Of a DNA stretch of 64,000 bases, positions 1 through 12,130 are shown piece by piece. The stretch lies in NCBI GenBank assembly GCA_964036045.1, contig OZ038381.1:134632306-134696305 (forward strand), given 5' to 3'. The translations under genes and the position numbers were made by a program. The notes under the pieces were generated by a model. The model worked only from the letters and a program-made list of their open reading frames with translations. It did not search any database and was not told where the DNA came from. Within the stretch, counting starts at the first letter, position 1. Each line of letters starts with the position of its first letter. This DNA is from Eutreptiella sp. 'Long Island Sound 2002'. Lineage: Eukaryota > Euglenozoa > Euglenophyceae > Eutreptiales > Eutreptiaceae.

Positions 1-485
1 CCCTGGTCGGGGCATCACGCCCTGCTGACGGGCGCGCTGGCGGGCCCCCTGACCTGTCTTGGTCTTCTTGGCCTGGTGGGTTTCGGGGGCGGGTGAACCC
101 CCCTGTCCTTGTGGGGGCGACGGGGAGCGGGCGTGCCAGCGGTGTGCCTCTCGGAGGCGCGTCTCGAGGCCTCTGACATAGGTGCGCTGGTCTGTGAGGC
201 CCGTCCGTGTCACGGTGGCCCCGTCGGGGGCGGCCAGGTGGGCGTCCCGAAAGGACGCCCAGCCCTCCGGGGGCTTCAGTTGTGCGGGGTTGGGGGTGGT
301 GTGCTGGGTAGAGGAGTGCGCTGACTCGGTAAGGTGTTCCTTTTCGTCGGCCGAGGGCGGTGTTGAACCGGCGGCAACTGATTCGGAGGTAGGCTGCTAT
401 TTCCTATGGTGCCGTGTCCGCCCACGCTTCTGGCGTCAGGGCTGCTGCTTGGGGGGCCGGGAGTTGTGCGTCTGGGAGGTGTAGG

Positions 486-1074
486 TCACGGTGGTGGAGG
501 TATAGGGCGAGGAGGATGTGGCGGGCCGCCACGTTCAAGCCGTCCCCGCCGTGGCCTAAGGGTGGGCTGTGGGGGGGGCAGGGGTGTGCTGCCCGTTGCC
601 ACGGCTATGGTCCATGCGTGGTCCGCCGCGTCCGCCACGTAGTACCCTCCCAGGTGGTCTCGGAGGGTGTCGGTGAGTTGCCCGAAGGAGCTGGGGTGGC
701 TGGCGGGGGGGGGTGCGGCTGGGGCTGCGGGCCGCTCGCGGTGGTGGGGGTTGAGGTCCCCGCAGTGGGGGCAGTGGGTGAGGCGGTGCGCGGCTCCCAG
801 GCAGACCAAGTGGTCTGGGTTGCAGGGCAGGGCCGTCTGTGGTAGCCGCTGGCGTACGCAGAGGGGACATGCGGTGGCTGGCGGTTGGTGGTACCTGTGG
901 ACGGACGATGGCGTGGGGGGATAGGGCCTGGTGGCGCGCGCATGCTGGTGGGCGTGTGTGCGGTGCCTGTGGTGAACGTGTGTGCCGTGCCAGTGTTGTG
1001 CTCGGTGGATGGTGCGTAGGCGTGGTGGGGGTTCCGTGTTGGTATGTCACGGGGTAGGTTCTCATGGTTGGTAG
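486..1074 (-). other. Downstream reading frame with Cys/His cluster after the pol stop
   Basis: After the pol stop, one minus-strand frame encodes a compact cluster around 765-870: CPLC, then a Cys, a His and a Cys (PCNPDHLVC), then CPHCG, which looks like a RING-like or treble-clef zinc site. The same frame at the window's right edge (63950-64000) also reads CPLC followed by ARQRLP, so the start of the cluster is conserved between copies despite silent-type differences. It is in a different frame from the ATG that overlaps the pol stop (ATGA), and no ATG for the Cys frame is obvious, so a frameshift, a spliced form, or chance openness in GC-rich DNA remain possible. Confidence 0.35.
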
Positions 1075-2278
1075 AACAGGAGTTTGAGGAGGTGGGCTTG
1101 GTCTGTTTGGGGCAGGGTTGCTGCATGCTGTAGGTATTTGTGGGTGCGGTATGTGAGCTGCTCCGCTGTCTTGGCAACGGCCGTCCGCTGCATGTGCGCC
1201 GCCGCGGCCCGGGGGTACTCCGCGTGGGTGCGTAGCAAGGTGTAGACGGCAGTGGGGACGAGTCCCCTGCGGACCGCCTCGAGTACCTCCGTCTGCTTGA
1301 GGACGGTGGTGAGTTGCTGGCTCGCAGGGGACTGCGTCAGCCATCCGGCGTGCTGTGCGATGGTGTGGGTTGGGTTCCAGTCTGTGAGGGTGTCCAGTCC
1401 TCTGTACAGGGGGCACACCTTGAAGTGGTCCCAGGTTTCTTCTTCCGCGTGGCCACAGATGCATTTGGTGTATCCTGCGGGGACGTGGATCGAGCGGCGC
1501 GCATACCATCGGTGGTATCGGGTGAGGAGGGGAACCTGTTCGAGGGCGAGTTGGAGTCGGGGCTTTTGTAGGTGTGCTGGGAGGCTATCCGGGAGCAGGG
1601 CGGAGTAGTAGAGGGGGGTGTGGACGCAGTCTTCGAGGCGTCAGAGGAGTTCAGTGTTCGCTGGGTGGCCCAGTGTGGTGGCCAGTTGCTGGATGGATGT
1701 GGGGTAGTGGTACTGCTTGTCTCGATCTGTGTACGGCGTGTCCTCGGGCATCCATTGGGGGGGCTGTGTGGGCGGGGGTATCGGGGGCAGGTGCTGCAGG
1801 TGGCTGTGCCGTGGGGTGTCCAGTCGCACGTGTTCGAGCCCTGGGGTGTGGCTGGTGTTCTGGTGTTTTGCCTGCGTGTCTGCGCGTCCATTGCCGGATG
1901 CGTAGAGGTGTGACTCCTGTTTGACAATGTGTAGGGCGTCCTGGGGGTGCATGCCCCTGAAGGCCATCCATAGTCCCAACGCTTGTGTGGTGAGGCCGGA
2001 CTGGAGTGCCTTGTGGAGGGGTAGGTCCGCAAGGCGCCTGGTGAGGTGGATGTCGACCGTGGCATCCACGACTACCCAGATGTTGCGGGGCCGGATCGTT
2101 GTGGCTGGCAGTGTGGCGGTGACGGCGTCTGCGAGGGTGCGCAGTTCGCCGCGGGAGGACGCCCCAAAGATGGTGGCCCCGGTGTGGTGTTCCACGTGGA
2201 GGCCGTCCGCGTGCCGGGTGATGCGCACAGAGGCACAACCGACCGTGGGGGTGCACTGCTGGGTGCCGGGGCCTCTGA
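1062..2278 (-). pseudogene. RNase H / zinc-motif C-terminal domain of non-LTR pol, broken
   Basis: The translation matches residues from about 430 to the end of the 834-residue protein at 61273-63777. It starts just before the RNase H core, keeps the VVVDAT aspartate, the HIVKQESH and NGRADTQAK segments, and ends with the same LLKLLFYQP terminus. The cysteine motif CICGHAEEETWDHFKVCPLY is intact. The reading frame is interrupted by TGA at 1641-1643, where the intact copy has CGA (Arg): a C-to-T change at a CpG. Apart from this stop the frame appears continuous. RNase H in such elements degrades the RNA template strand during reverse transcription; this copy is 5'-truncated and cannot be functional alone. 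Confidence 0.8.
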
Positions 2279-2304
2279 ATCATGCCACGTCTGGTACAGT
2301 GCAG

Positions 2305-3150
2305 TCAGCGCGCCATGTCTTTGACGGCAGCATCAGTTGCATTATCGATAAAAAGGACACCAGATAGTCGCCAGGACTCCTCCCCATCAGGTTCTGCCTT
2401 GCCTTTTGGTGTAATTCCTGTCTTGTACTCGCGCAAAATGCGTCCAACCGCCACAACCACAGCAGGGTCCTGACACACACACAAGGCATGAACCTGGTTA
2501 GCAACAATGCGCCCGATACACATCAGTCCCTGTAAAATACACATGACAACCTGAGAATAAAGATCTGACACACGAGTCAAGGGTTAATGTGTGCACCCAC
2601 ACCCCTCAGCAGGCTGTAGCTGTTTGGTTCGAAAAAAACTCGTGCCACATAGCGTTGGCGACAGCAGAGCGCTGCAGGACAAATCCCACCAATGTTCCTT
2701 CTTGCTAAATGCCAAAATTGTACAAACTCGCCACCATCCAGTGGGTGGTATTCCCCAATACATGGCAGAGCCATGGTGAGTCCCCCCGAAAAAGGACGCG
2801 TGTAGGATAAACAGTGCCACAGTAGTTCATTGTGCACTTTTCCAAAATTTTCTGTATCGACTATAAATGGGCTCGCCACAACCAAGCCGCTGCCACAACG
2901 TCGCTTTTTTTGGCACCACCCCCACTGCTATTGTCCACAGGTACGGCAGCATCCGGGACAAACGGCCGAAGTTCATGAAGTCAATCGACAGCTGTACCCA
3001 AGTGCAACCAGCGACAAGCACGCCATCCCCGCGGATGATGAGGTCCAAGAAACAGGTCGTGGAGGTGTTCGTTGAAGGAAGAGCGCGAACGTCCTGGTTT
3101 ACGTAAGTAATCAAGGAAATCAGGAAGGTCCCAGTTACTGGACACAGCAC
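2305..3150 (-). CDS. Possible multi-exon gene fragment, function unknown
   Basis: Three minus-strand open segments follow each other: about 3150-2827, 2885-2577 and 2529-2305. The last one looks most protein-like: it begins after a good acceptor-like sequence (TATTTTACAG ending at 2530) and reads a mixed hydrophobic/charged domain including VHALCVCQDP, VVVAVGRILREYKTGI and RLSGVLFIDN, ending at a TGA at 2305-2307. Base composition is balanced, unlike the GC-rich element next to it. I do not recognise the product. Exon limits are guesses, and the gene stops about 25 bases before the truncated non-LTR element, so it may be a relic. Chance open frames are the main alternative. Confidence 0.3.
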
Positions 3151-4263
3151 CAGCAGGTTAATGAATCACTTCACGCAACACCTGCGTGCTTGCCAACCAC
3201 TTCCACTCCTTTTTCATGGTTTCCCAAGAGGTTAAGGAAGGGCAAATGCCCTTGAGTGGGGCCACTTCAGCACGATACCAGGTGATGAGGTTGCGGTACT
3301 TAAGGTAGGTAGAGGAAAGTTGAACCAAAGTTGAATGAAAGTTGAAGAACAAAAAATCAAAGCGTCATGAACCATCGCTGCAATATAGAAACCATGCAAT
3401 GTTGTAATGCAACTTTGATGCAAGTTGGGGACTGCAACTTTGCGGAAAAAAGAATATTGCATTCAACTTTGCCCGTTACATACTCTCACCACAGCAACGT
3501 CACAGCACAACCTTTGTGTGGAATTTGGACGTCGAAAAAGAGTTGCACGCCCCTGGCTGCAGGGATTTTTTTATGGGCTGAATCTTTTGGGCATGTCGCA
3601 CTCCACCACCAGGGAAAACAGGGGGAACAACCCGCTTGAGTAGGCATTTGGCTGCGGGACTGCTTCTGAAGAAATCCACCAAGTTGATATTTGCATGAGG
3701 GTCATGCAAGTTGGGCTAGTTTAAGTTCAAACATTTTCTTATCCGGCCAGGCATGGGATAACTGAAAAACACAAAAAAAATTAGAAAGGAGTAGCATTGA
3801 CATTTGCAGGTTTTAACATAGCATATCTTGGGGCTCAACTTGATGCAATTTTCAAACACTGGTAAGGTTGAGACAATGTAGATGTAAAATGAGGTAAACA
3901 TCGGTTTTGGCACCTTATGTTGGAGAAGGCCCCTAGGATCACTTTGATGCAAATCCCGATGATGCGCCTAAGAAACAGCTCAAGCAGAAAGCGAAGACTG
4001 CAGGTGCAGAGTTCAAGCCATTAGCGCGTTCTGGTTTTCAGCCATCCCGAGGTCCGTTGCCTCTCCGAGTCGGGGAAGTTCAGGCAAGAAGCCTGTCTGC
4101 TACGCTGGCCAAGGCAGCAGCACCGAAGAAGTAAGTCAAGATTAACCCAGTTTTTCCCCCCCTTTTTCCAGTCAGTCTCACGCACTCGCCTCCGACCAGA
4201 ATTCACTTATACGTCCTTAAGGGCATGTACAGTTTTGCATAGCTTTTACTTCAGTGTATGCAA
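3151..4263. other. Intergenic, no gene recognised
   Basis: AT-balanced sequence with only short open frames lacking recognisable motifs. It contains a few runs of repeated words (variants of CAACTTTG near 3400-3480). Nothing else supported. Confidence 0.5.
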
Positions 4264-5030
4264 TTCTTGACTTTCCTGTCGTATTTGTGCTGCCTTCTGT
4301 CCACAAATGTTTCCACGACTTTGAGGGCGCGTGAGGGCAAACTTCCTTGCTACTGGTGTTGTATTCCAAATCATATTTATGAAATTGAGCTTTAGAAATG
4401 GCAGGTGCTCGTGGTATTTTGGAATACAAAACAAACAACGTTGGCATTACCGAGCTTTCATATCAAGCAGAATGGTATTTTGTTCGAAGTCTTAAATGAA
4501 AGCAGCAAACTGCGTGAAAAACCATTTTTTCCGTGGTATCTGCTTGATAGGTGATCCAAATGTACAAAAACAATAGTTTTTTTGGTTGCCACTTTTGGTG
4601 TCCACCCCTCCCAAAACAGGGTGCAGTTTGCGTCGTGTAAGACTAGAGGAGAATGTGGACAGTGGCACACCCACTATGGTCGGTCCTCCGAGAGGGTGGC
4701 GATGGACTTTTCTGAGACAGGGCTGTAGACCGTTAACATATGGCACAACAGTGTTTGGACGGGGTCTCACTTTAATAGCGTAAAAATGTGTAGTGGTACC
4801 AGTCTGCCTGCCCCGTGGTCACCCTGCATGGGCGTGGCATTCACCGCGGCCGTCATGTACCATGGCCCCAACCCGTCAACGGGCAGCTACCATGAAGTGA
4901 CAGGGTACTCCGGATGTTTCAGTTGCTTATCGCAAAGGCGTCAGCGGCACCACCTCTGTTGCTTCTCGGAGTGGAAGAGGCCAGTAGCATCCTCCAAGCC
5001 TGCGTAGTAGCATGGCCTGATGTGGCCTAG
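4264..5030 (+). repeat. Left 767-bp direct repeat flanking a non-LTR insertion
   Basis: This 767-bp block is repeated at 7478-8244 with the same length and about 2% substitutions (for example GGTTGCC versus GGGTGCC near 4585/7799, and TTGCTTATCG versus TTTTCTATCG near the end). The first shared bases are TTCTTGACTT and the last are GTGGCCTAG. Its right edge abuts the CCTA tail of the element at 5031 exactly. No convincing coding capacity. Confidence 0.9.
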
Positions 5031-5044
5031 GGTAGGTAGGTAGG
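5031..5044 (-). repeat. 3' tail of non-LTR element, (CCTA)n
   Basis: Plus-strand GGTAGGTAGGTAGG, that is a CCTACC tail on the element strand. The same tail ends copy B (48867) and a degenerate version ends copy C (13446). Many non-LTR families end in short tandem repeats instead of poly(A). Confidence 0.75.
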
Positions 5045-7477
5045 TGCATCCGGTCGTGGAGAGGCGCCCCTTGGTTCCCCCTGGCGTCGCCCCTGTGACG
5101 AACAGGAAAAGGCTCCGCGCGTGAAGAGGGGAGGCGGCTTAGATCCCGCTAGACCTGACTGTTGGCCCCCAACAAAGCGGCCCCGGGCAACACCGGGAGG
5201 GCTGATCGCCGCCAGCGTGACGTGCTTGTCTCGCCGGGAGGGTGTGCCCCCGTGCTTGCGCACGTCCCCTCCTTTGGGCGGAACCCTAGGGGTTCACTGG
5301 ACTTCCTGGGGTATCCCGTTCCCAAGGCATGCATGCATGTTCTTGGTACTAGGGCTCCGAGGCGCTTGGGTGTTACACGCTCCGCCTCGAGTCCCAAAGC
5401 AGCGCAGGCCTTAGGATGCAGCCTTACCCCCGGTCTCCGGATCTCGTTTGGCCGGGTCACCTGCATGGCACGGGCTGCCTCAGTGCCCGGGCTGTGGGCA
5501 CTGGGTTTCCTACTGTTGTGCGGCGTTTGTGTTTGGGTCCGGTTTGCGGTTGGGTGACGGTTTTGTTAACCCCGCCAGTCCTGGCTGGGGTCTTGGGTGG
5601 GTGTGTTTGGGCACGGTTTGTGGTGTTGTCCCTCTAGTGTCGGCTGTTTGTGGTGTTCCTGGTTGGGGTTCGGTTTCGGCCTGCTTATGGGACGTGTGTG
5701 GTTGCGTGGGCGCTTCGCTTGCCCCCCGCCGCTTCCGGTTCCGGCGTCCGGTGTGGGCGTGTATGCTGGGCCTGGGTCTCGGCTGTGCCCAGCCCTTCCT
5801 GGCTGGGTTGTCGGGGTGTGTTTTTTTTGCGCTTTTGTTTCTGTTTTTTTTGTTTTTTGCTGGGTGTCCCTGTCCTGGGCCTTGTGGTCCCTGTCCCCCG
5901 ATCCCCTTTCTTTCGGGCTGGGCTGCTGGCTCTTTTTTTGTTTTTTTTCCTGGTGTGTGTCTGCTTGTTTCGGTGTCCCTTTTCCCGGTGGGCCGCTGTT
6001 CCTGGCTTGGTGTTGCCGGTTTTGGCTGGGTGGTCCCCCTGTGCCTCTTTGGGGGTCCTGTCTTCGGTGCCTTCTGGGGCGGGGGTTGGCCGCCTCTGTT
6101 GGTGTTGGCGGGCGGTTTGGTGGCTGTGGGCTGTTCTTGCGCCCCCCCCCCCTCCCCCCTCTGTTGTTTTTTTTTGGGGGGGGGGGGCTGCCTGTTCCTC
6201 CCTCTGCCTTCCCTGGGCTGGCGCACGCACTGGCCCGCATTCAGTGTTGACTTCCGGGCCGCTGTTGTCAGTTGCGTTCTGTTTGGCCGTGTTCCGGCCC
6301 CATGGGTCGGGTGGGCTATGTACACGTTGGGCTCGGCGCCCCTTCTTGCCGGGTAAGGTCCTGGCTCTGCCGGCTGGGCGGATGCGCCAGGCGGCTGCTT
6401 GTGGTTCTGGGTTAGGGGGTTGGGGTTGTTCGTGTCCTTTCTCCTCTGCGGTGCCGGTTTTAACCTTCTGGGTGGTCCGCCACCGTTGTTGCCAGACGCG
6501 CTGTGGCCCCGTGTGTGGCCTGCGGTGCTGGTGTGTGGCGTGCTGGTGCGGCGCCTTCCAGGGTGTGCGGTGGCTTGCTTCGGTTAGTCCTTCACGTTAG
6601 GGTCAGTTGTGTCGTGTTGTGCCGCTCTGTGCCGCGTCGCGTCGCGTCGTGCTGTGGCGCATTGCACTGTGGCGCGCTGTGGTGCGGTGTGTCGTGGTCT
6701 CGCGTTGTGCCGCGGTGGGTCAGTGCAGGTCAGCCTGGCCTGTGTAGTGGTGCGGAGTGCGGGCCGGAGTGTGGCTGGCTGGTGGCTGGGGAGTGCGGTT
6801 AGGTGTGGGTGTCTCGCTGGGTCCGTGCTGTGGGGGCTTGGGCGTGCCGCTCGGGCTGGTGGGTCGGGTAGGTTGACCGCGTGATGGTTCGTGGGGTTGC
6901 CCTCCCTGGGGTCTGTGCCTTAGTCCTGTGTCCTCTGTGGGTTTCGGTCCCCAGTCCTGGTCGCTGTGGCCGTGCCTTCGTCCTCTTCCGGTGCCTGTGA
7001 GGTGGCCCTTGTGGCGGCCGGGGTCGTCGCCTGGCGGTGAGGGCATGGTGGTGCGCCGTGCGGCGGCGTTCCCTGCGGCTTCCTCTGTCGCTGTGGCCCG
7101 TTCTCCCCGTGTAGGTGTGCCCTCCATTTTCCGTGTGGTTTCCGGTGGCTGGTGGGTGTGCGCTGGTGTGATCCGTACGGCGTCCGATGCTTGCTTCGGG
7201 GGTGTGTGTTGGGGGGTGCGCCCCCGGGAGTCGTGGGGCGTTCGGTGGGGGTGGAGCGGTGCTGGTCTCCCCGTCGTGGTATGCCCTTCCTGGGTGTGGG
7301 TCGTGGCGTTTGCCGTGCCGCCCTTTTCCTCCGTGCCTTGGTCCCCGCTCCCGCCCCTTCCTGGTTCTTGGGTGGTTTCCTGCCCCCATGGGGTGTCTCT
7401 TCCGGAGTCCTGTCCCTGTGAGTGCCCGCCCTCACTTGGGGCCCCTCCGTGCCCTCTTGCCTGAGTGCCCCTTGGTG
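5031..7477 (-). mobile_element. 5'-truncated non-LTR retrotransposon, 3' 2.45 kb (copy A)
   Basis: Nearly collinear with 48867-51290, the 3' end of the much longer minus-strand copy B. On the minus strand it ends with four CCTA-type repeats (plus strand GGTAGGTAGGTAGG at 5031). Its 5' end is cut at 7477, immediately after the shared word CCCCTTGGTGT; copy B continues from there into an SR-rich coding region. The retained sequence is mostly the long 3' region: GC-rich, with T-rich/G-rich tracts at 5820-6200 and simple GTG/GCG repeats near 6600-6680. Open frames on either strand (for example a Pro/Arg/His-rich one at 6799-7389) are low complexity and not credible alone. Flanked flush by 767-bp direct repeats. 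Confidence 0.85.
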
Positions 7478-8244
7478 TTCTTGACTTTCCTGTCGTATTT
7501 GTGCTGCCTTCTGTCCACAAATGTTTCCACGACTTTGAGGGCGCGTGAGGGCAAACTTCCTTGCTACTGGTGTTGTATTCCAAATCATATTTCAGAAATT
7601 GAGCTTTAGAAATGGCAGGTGCTTGTGGTATTTTGGAATACAAAACAAACAACGTTGGCATTACCGAGCTTTCATATCAAGCAGAATGGTATTTTGTTCG
7701 AAGTCTTAAATGAAAGCAGCAAACTGCGTGAAAAACCATTTTTTCCGTGGTATCTGCTTGATAGGTGATCCAAATGTAGAAAAACAATAGTTTTTTTGGG
7801 TGCCACTTTTGGTGTCCACCCCTCCCAAAACAGGGTGCAGTTTGCGTCGTGTAAGACTAGAGGAGAATGTGGACAGTGGCACACCCACTATGGTCGGTCC
7901 TCCGAGAGGGTAGCGATGGACTTTTCTGAGACGGGGCTTTAGACCGTTAACATATGGCACAACAGTGTTTGGATGGGGTCTCACTTTAATAGCGTAAAAA
8001 TGTGTAGTGGTACCAGTCCGCCTGCCCTGTGGTCACCCTGCATGGGCGTGGCATTCACCGCGGCCGTCATGTACCATGGCCCCAACCCGTCAACGGGCAG
8101 CTACCATGAAGTGACAGGGTACTCCGGATGTTTCAGTTTTCTATCGCAAAGGCGTCAGCGGCACCACCTCTGTTGCTTCTCGGAGTGGAAGAGGCCAGTA
8201 GCATCCTCCAAGCCTGCGTAGTAGCATGGCCTGGTGTGGCCTAG
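7478..8244 (+). repeat. Right 767-bp direct repeat flanking a non-LTR insertion
   Basis: Partner of 4264-5030 in the same orientation, of equal length and about 98% identical. It starts at the first base after the truncated 5' end of the element and ends at CTAG/8244, after which the two loci differ (CATGGAGG here, the CCTA tail on the left). Confidence 0.9.
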
Positions 8245-11200
8245 CATGGAGGGGTCCCGGCAAAAGGCTGATGCCGAAACCAGCACTGGGTCGTAGTACG
8301 AATTTCGAACCTTTGTTAATGCAATAAACAATAATTTAATAATTTAACCCCTAGCTGTCAATAGAAAGCTCAGAGACTTTGTTTTTTGGTCGAGAGGGGT
8401 AGTTTTCCAAATCGAGCACGACCGTGTACGAGCACCACTGGTGGACAATGGTGCAGAAGAGGGACAAGGACTATTGTAAGTAGCAGAGGGGCGAAGAGCA
8501 ATGGAAAGGAGCGCATGCAGGCGATGCGGCAAAGGTGGGTGCAGACACCATACACGGCTTTCACAATAAACCACAAGATGACACAATCGGTGCCCAAGTA
8601 CATTGTCTCGTTCATGGAAGACGTTTCTCCTGACAAAGTACTAGATGGCGCCGTGTAACCACATGTCACGGGAACAAGAGGCCTGATGGACTGAAACCAA
8701 ACAATGGAGGCACTAGCAATCTAAAGAAATCGCCGAAGAATGATACAGCACCTCGTCAAAGATAGGTGGATCTTTAACAGGAATAGGAAAAAAGAAAAAG
8801 ACATCTGTACGACACTAGCGCCACAAATACGGCATGGAATGAGCTATTCGCGTTGGTGATGGTAGTAAAATTCGAAAACAAAGTGGTCAGACATACTGCG
8901 ATACCGGAATTGGAACCGGACTGTATGGGCTGCTCCATGACCCACCAGCTGCTGTATGCATAGAGTGAATACTAGTGGCAAGCAACAGAGACTACACCCA
9001 ACAATACCAGGATTTGGCCTAACACCCTGTAGCTCCAGCAGTGTGGCAACGGGTAAATCAGCAGTTTTTAGCGAAATGATGAAGAGCACAGTTTCCACCA
9101 CAACCAAATGTCTTTGGCTCAGAGCAACACAGCCAGCTGGTACCAAGTCGAGGAGCAGCCCAATCCGGAAGAGGTAGCAGGACGTTTTGGAATTCTATCT
9201 GCTGCGGTCAAAATGGATACTGGGCGTTGGGGTGTCCAAGGCTGGAGCAGGTGGGCGGATGCAAGTAGTAAGACAAGGCCATTCGTAGGTATCATAAAGG
9301 GGCATCCTATTTGATATGCAGTTCGCAACTCCCTAAACATGTAAATGCTGTAGTGGAGGACACTCGGAGCAATATTTCCCCATATTCCAAGAACGATAAG
9401 TGGGATGACAACTGCAAGCTAGGACAGCACATGAAGCAATTGACTAGTTGCATTCGGCAGCAACAACTGCCTCCGATGACAGTTTGGCCTCAACATTAAG
9501 AACAAATCAAGGAAAAGAAGAATATTATCATGCAACTACCTTGGAAATATACGTAAGCGGGACAGCCGGGGAGCAGGTATAGCAGAATCATGCGTTCCAG
9601 CAGCGTAGAGGGAACCAACTATGCAAGAAAGGAGCACAACGACCCTAAAGAGAGGCACAGGTTCCCCAGACTGTGGGACCAATAATCCCAATCCAAGAAA
9701 TTAAAATTGCTACATCTGTGTTCATCAAGATGCAGAGCGCTGACGCAGAACCAGGCAAGCCTCGCCCGTTGAAGCATGTACTTTGTACAGATTCCCGGCA
9801 GCAATTGATCCATGCATCAGTTGCAAATCAGCCTGCACCAGTGGCGATTCTTATCGATTATTTTGTCACAGGTGCCTGCTGTGGCGGTTGCAAATGACGG
9901 CGTCGCCTGTGGCGAGGCTCTGCGAAGCCAAACTGATAAACCGAGGTTTTTTAGAACTCAACACGGGGTAACACATCTAGTATTTCGCAATTCGTTTCCT
10001 GACGAAAAGCATCGAGTCGCCCATTTTTCCCTTGAAGAAAAATCCGAAGAGCGCGCTTTCACCCCCCAAGTCCCACAACAAGGGACTTGCACTTTCAAGC
10101 AACTAAGGGCCACTTAAAGTGCCTCATAGGAACCAATGACGAGGGTCTGCCCCCATCAACCCCATAATGAGCGCATTTGATCCCAACTCTATATGCTGAA
10201 AGGGATATCCATTTTCGGAGTGACCCATAAATTGAGCGATCACATGTGCTTGGCGACCAAGCACATGGAAAACTACGTCGGGTGGTTTAACCTCCCTCTT
10301 TGCATGCACCTACACACGGAGCATATGACTTGACATGCCTGAAGCATGCGTATAAGACGAATGTGACATACTTGGCCATATTTTGTGCATGCACACCAAA
10401 ACTTGACCATAAAAATGAGGTTAGTTGCTAACCCAATCACAGGCATGCGAGTTCCAGGACCAAGGTTACATAGCAATATAGGCAACTTTTGGTCCTAGGG
10501 CACTAGGCTGGGTGTATAAGGCTTGGGTAGGGTTGTAGGCCGTATTTGGGGTCCTTTTGTGTGCCCATTTGGCGGCTGCATGATTCCAATATGGACGCGC
10601 CAATGGACCCGAAAATTCATTGGAGCTCTTGTTCCTATCCCAAAAGCCTGGTTAATGATCTAACTGCCACCCTGAGACCCATGGAGAGCGTATGCAAACC
10701 AATGCGGTGCTCTCAATGTGCGCCGGTTGCAATTTTCTTTTTTTTCGTGTGCCCACTTGGGGAGCAGTGCCTGCAACCTTCTCGGGCGCCCCAAGTGAAG
10801 CCCAAGAGGTAATCAAAGGTCATTGCTGTCAAGACAAGAGGTCTCAAATTATTTGCCGGCTACTCCATCCAAGCTGGAGATATTCAACTATATTTGTGGG
10901 GATTTTAAGTCATTTTTTCATGTTTTTTCATTATTTTCGCTATTTTTTTGGCGGCATGATATCAACCGGCGATCCTGTATCTCCATGATATGGCTAATTG
11001 ACATCATGACCTGAGTATATTATTAAGGTATATGCTTCGGTAGCCACCATATTTTGAGCCCGCCCAACAACTTCACTTGGGTCCGGCGCACCAAGGCTGT
11101 CTTGTGGGCAACTTGGGTCAATCCCAAATCATGGGCTCACTTGTGAACTCCACCATTCTCAAATCCAAGGGCGTTTGGTCGATGTCCAAAAGGTATGTTG

Positions 11201-12130
11201 GACACTTAGAACTTGAGCAGAATTTTATAACATACGCCAGTCCAAGTCCGACGTGTGCCAGATTTGCCTCAACCAGGAGTGTGCGCATTTTCGGCTATCT
11301 CCAGCCATTTTTCATATTTTTGACCCGACGTGCACTATGTTCAGCCCCCCCCCCCCCGCATGCCGGAAGCATGGACCAACGGACCATACATGGTATATTG
11401 CTCATGCATATTCGTCCCCACGACTCACATGCCACCTGGGCGGAAAAAAGAGCCCACTGCCACAGAGCCAACCCAAGGTGAGTGTGAACAATTTTGCCAT
11501 TTCGGCACTTGTGGGCTCAATTTAAGCCACCACCATGCAATGACCAGTGAAGATCTTGGGGAACCAAGTATGTGTGGGCCCACATTGGACTCCCATTGAA
11601 GCCTCCACAGAATGTTGAGTTCCTACTCCAAGCTGTCATGGAATAAGGCCCTTTGGGATACTCTCATTTTTGGCGCATTTTTGGGTTTGCCGAATCAACC
11701 CAATTTCGACCCAAATTTAAGCTTCCCCTTGTGGTCTATTGACGTCCCCATTTCTCCATGCCCAGGATAATCCTGGACCCCATTTCACGTTTCATACTTA
11801 GATATCCGTGTTGGGTCCCACGTCCCATCCCATGAGCCACAGGGTCAACCTTGTCTGCCCGCACCACCCAGCAGAGTCACCCCAATCTTGCCTCCTTTGG
11901 CATTTCTGCACCCCAAATTGGGGGTCATTATCCCTTGAACCGGTTTGAAGGTCAGAGTGGACATTGGTTCAGGGAGTCACGCATACTTCCTCCTTCCCAC
12001 TATCTTGATCTTGACCTCTCCTGCTATGTATGCTTGGTGGCGCACTGTGATTCCTTTCGTCACACAGGGTCCTCTACTTCTTGTGTTGTATTATGTTCAT
12101 TGCATCAGCTTCCTTCCCCATCAGTCTGTC
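8245..12130. other. 3.9 kb without recognisable genes
   Basis: Composition is AT-balanced and clearly different from the GC-rich elements. Short minus-strand frames at 8370-8669, 8844-9146 and 9619-9813 contain hydrophobic stretches (such as VETVLFIISLKTADLPVATLLE), which could be exon pieces of a membrane protein or chance. The part from about 10120 to 11900 is noncoding in appearance, with a C homopolymer near 11347-11358. I found no RNA gene, terminal repeats or retroelement motif. Confidence 0.4.

Larger units (their letters stand above)
1..2280 (-). mobile_element. Non-LTR retrotransposon fragment, 3' part (copy 1), runs off window edge
   Basis: Read on the minus strand, this stretch is a close relative of the element at 61228-64000: the coding part (2280 to 1062) and the sequence just after its stop codon both align base by base for long runs. 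Homology stops near 2280, partway into the RNase H domain, so the copy is 5'-truncated, as is usual for target-primed non-LTR elements. The 3' end lies beyond base 1. The 1.06 kb after the stop codon is GC-rich and open in more than one frame. No reverse transcriptase motif is present in the surviving part. Confidence 0.8.

Noticed and set aside
5448-6600. Long Cys/Phe/Gly-rich plus-strand frames, also at 49253-50411
   Set aside because: They lie antisense to the 3' region of a non-LTR element, are low complexity, and diverge without regard to codon position.
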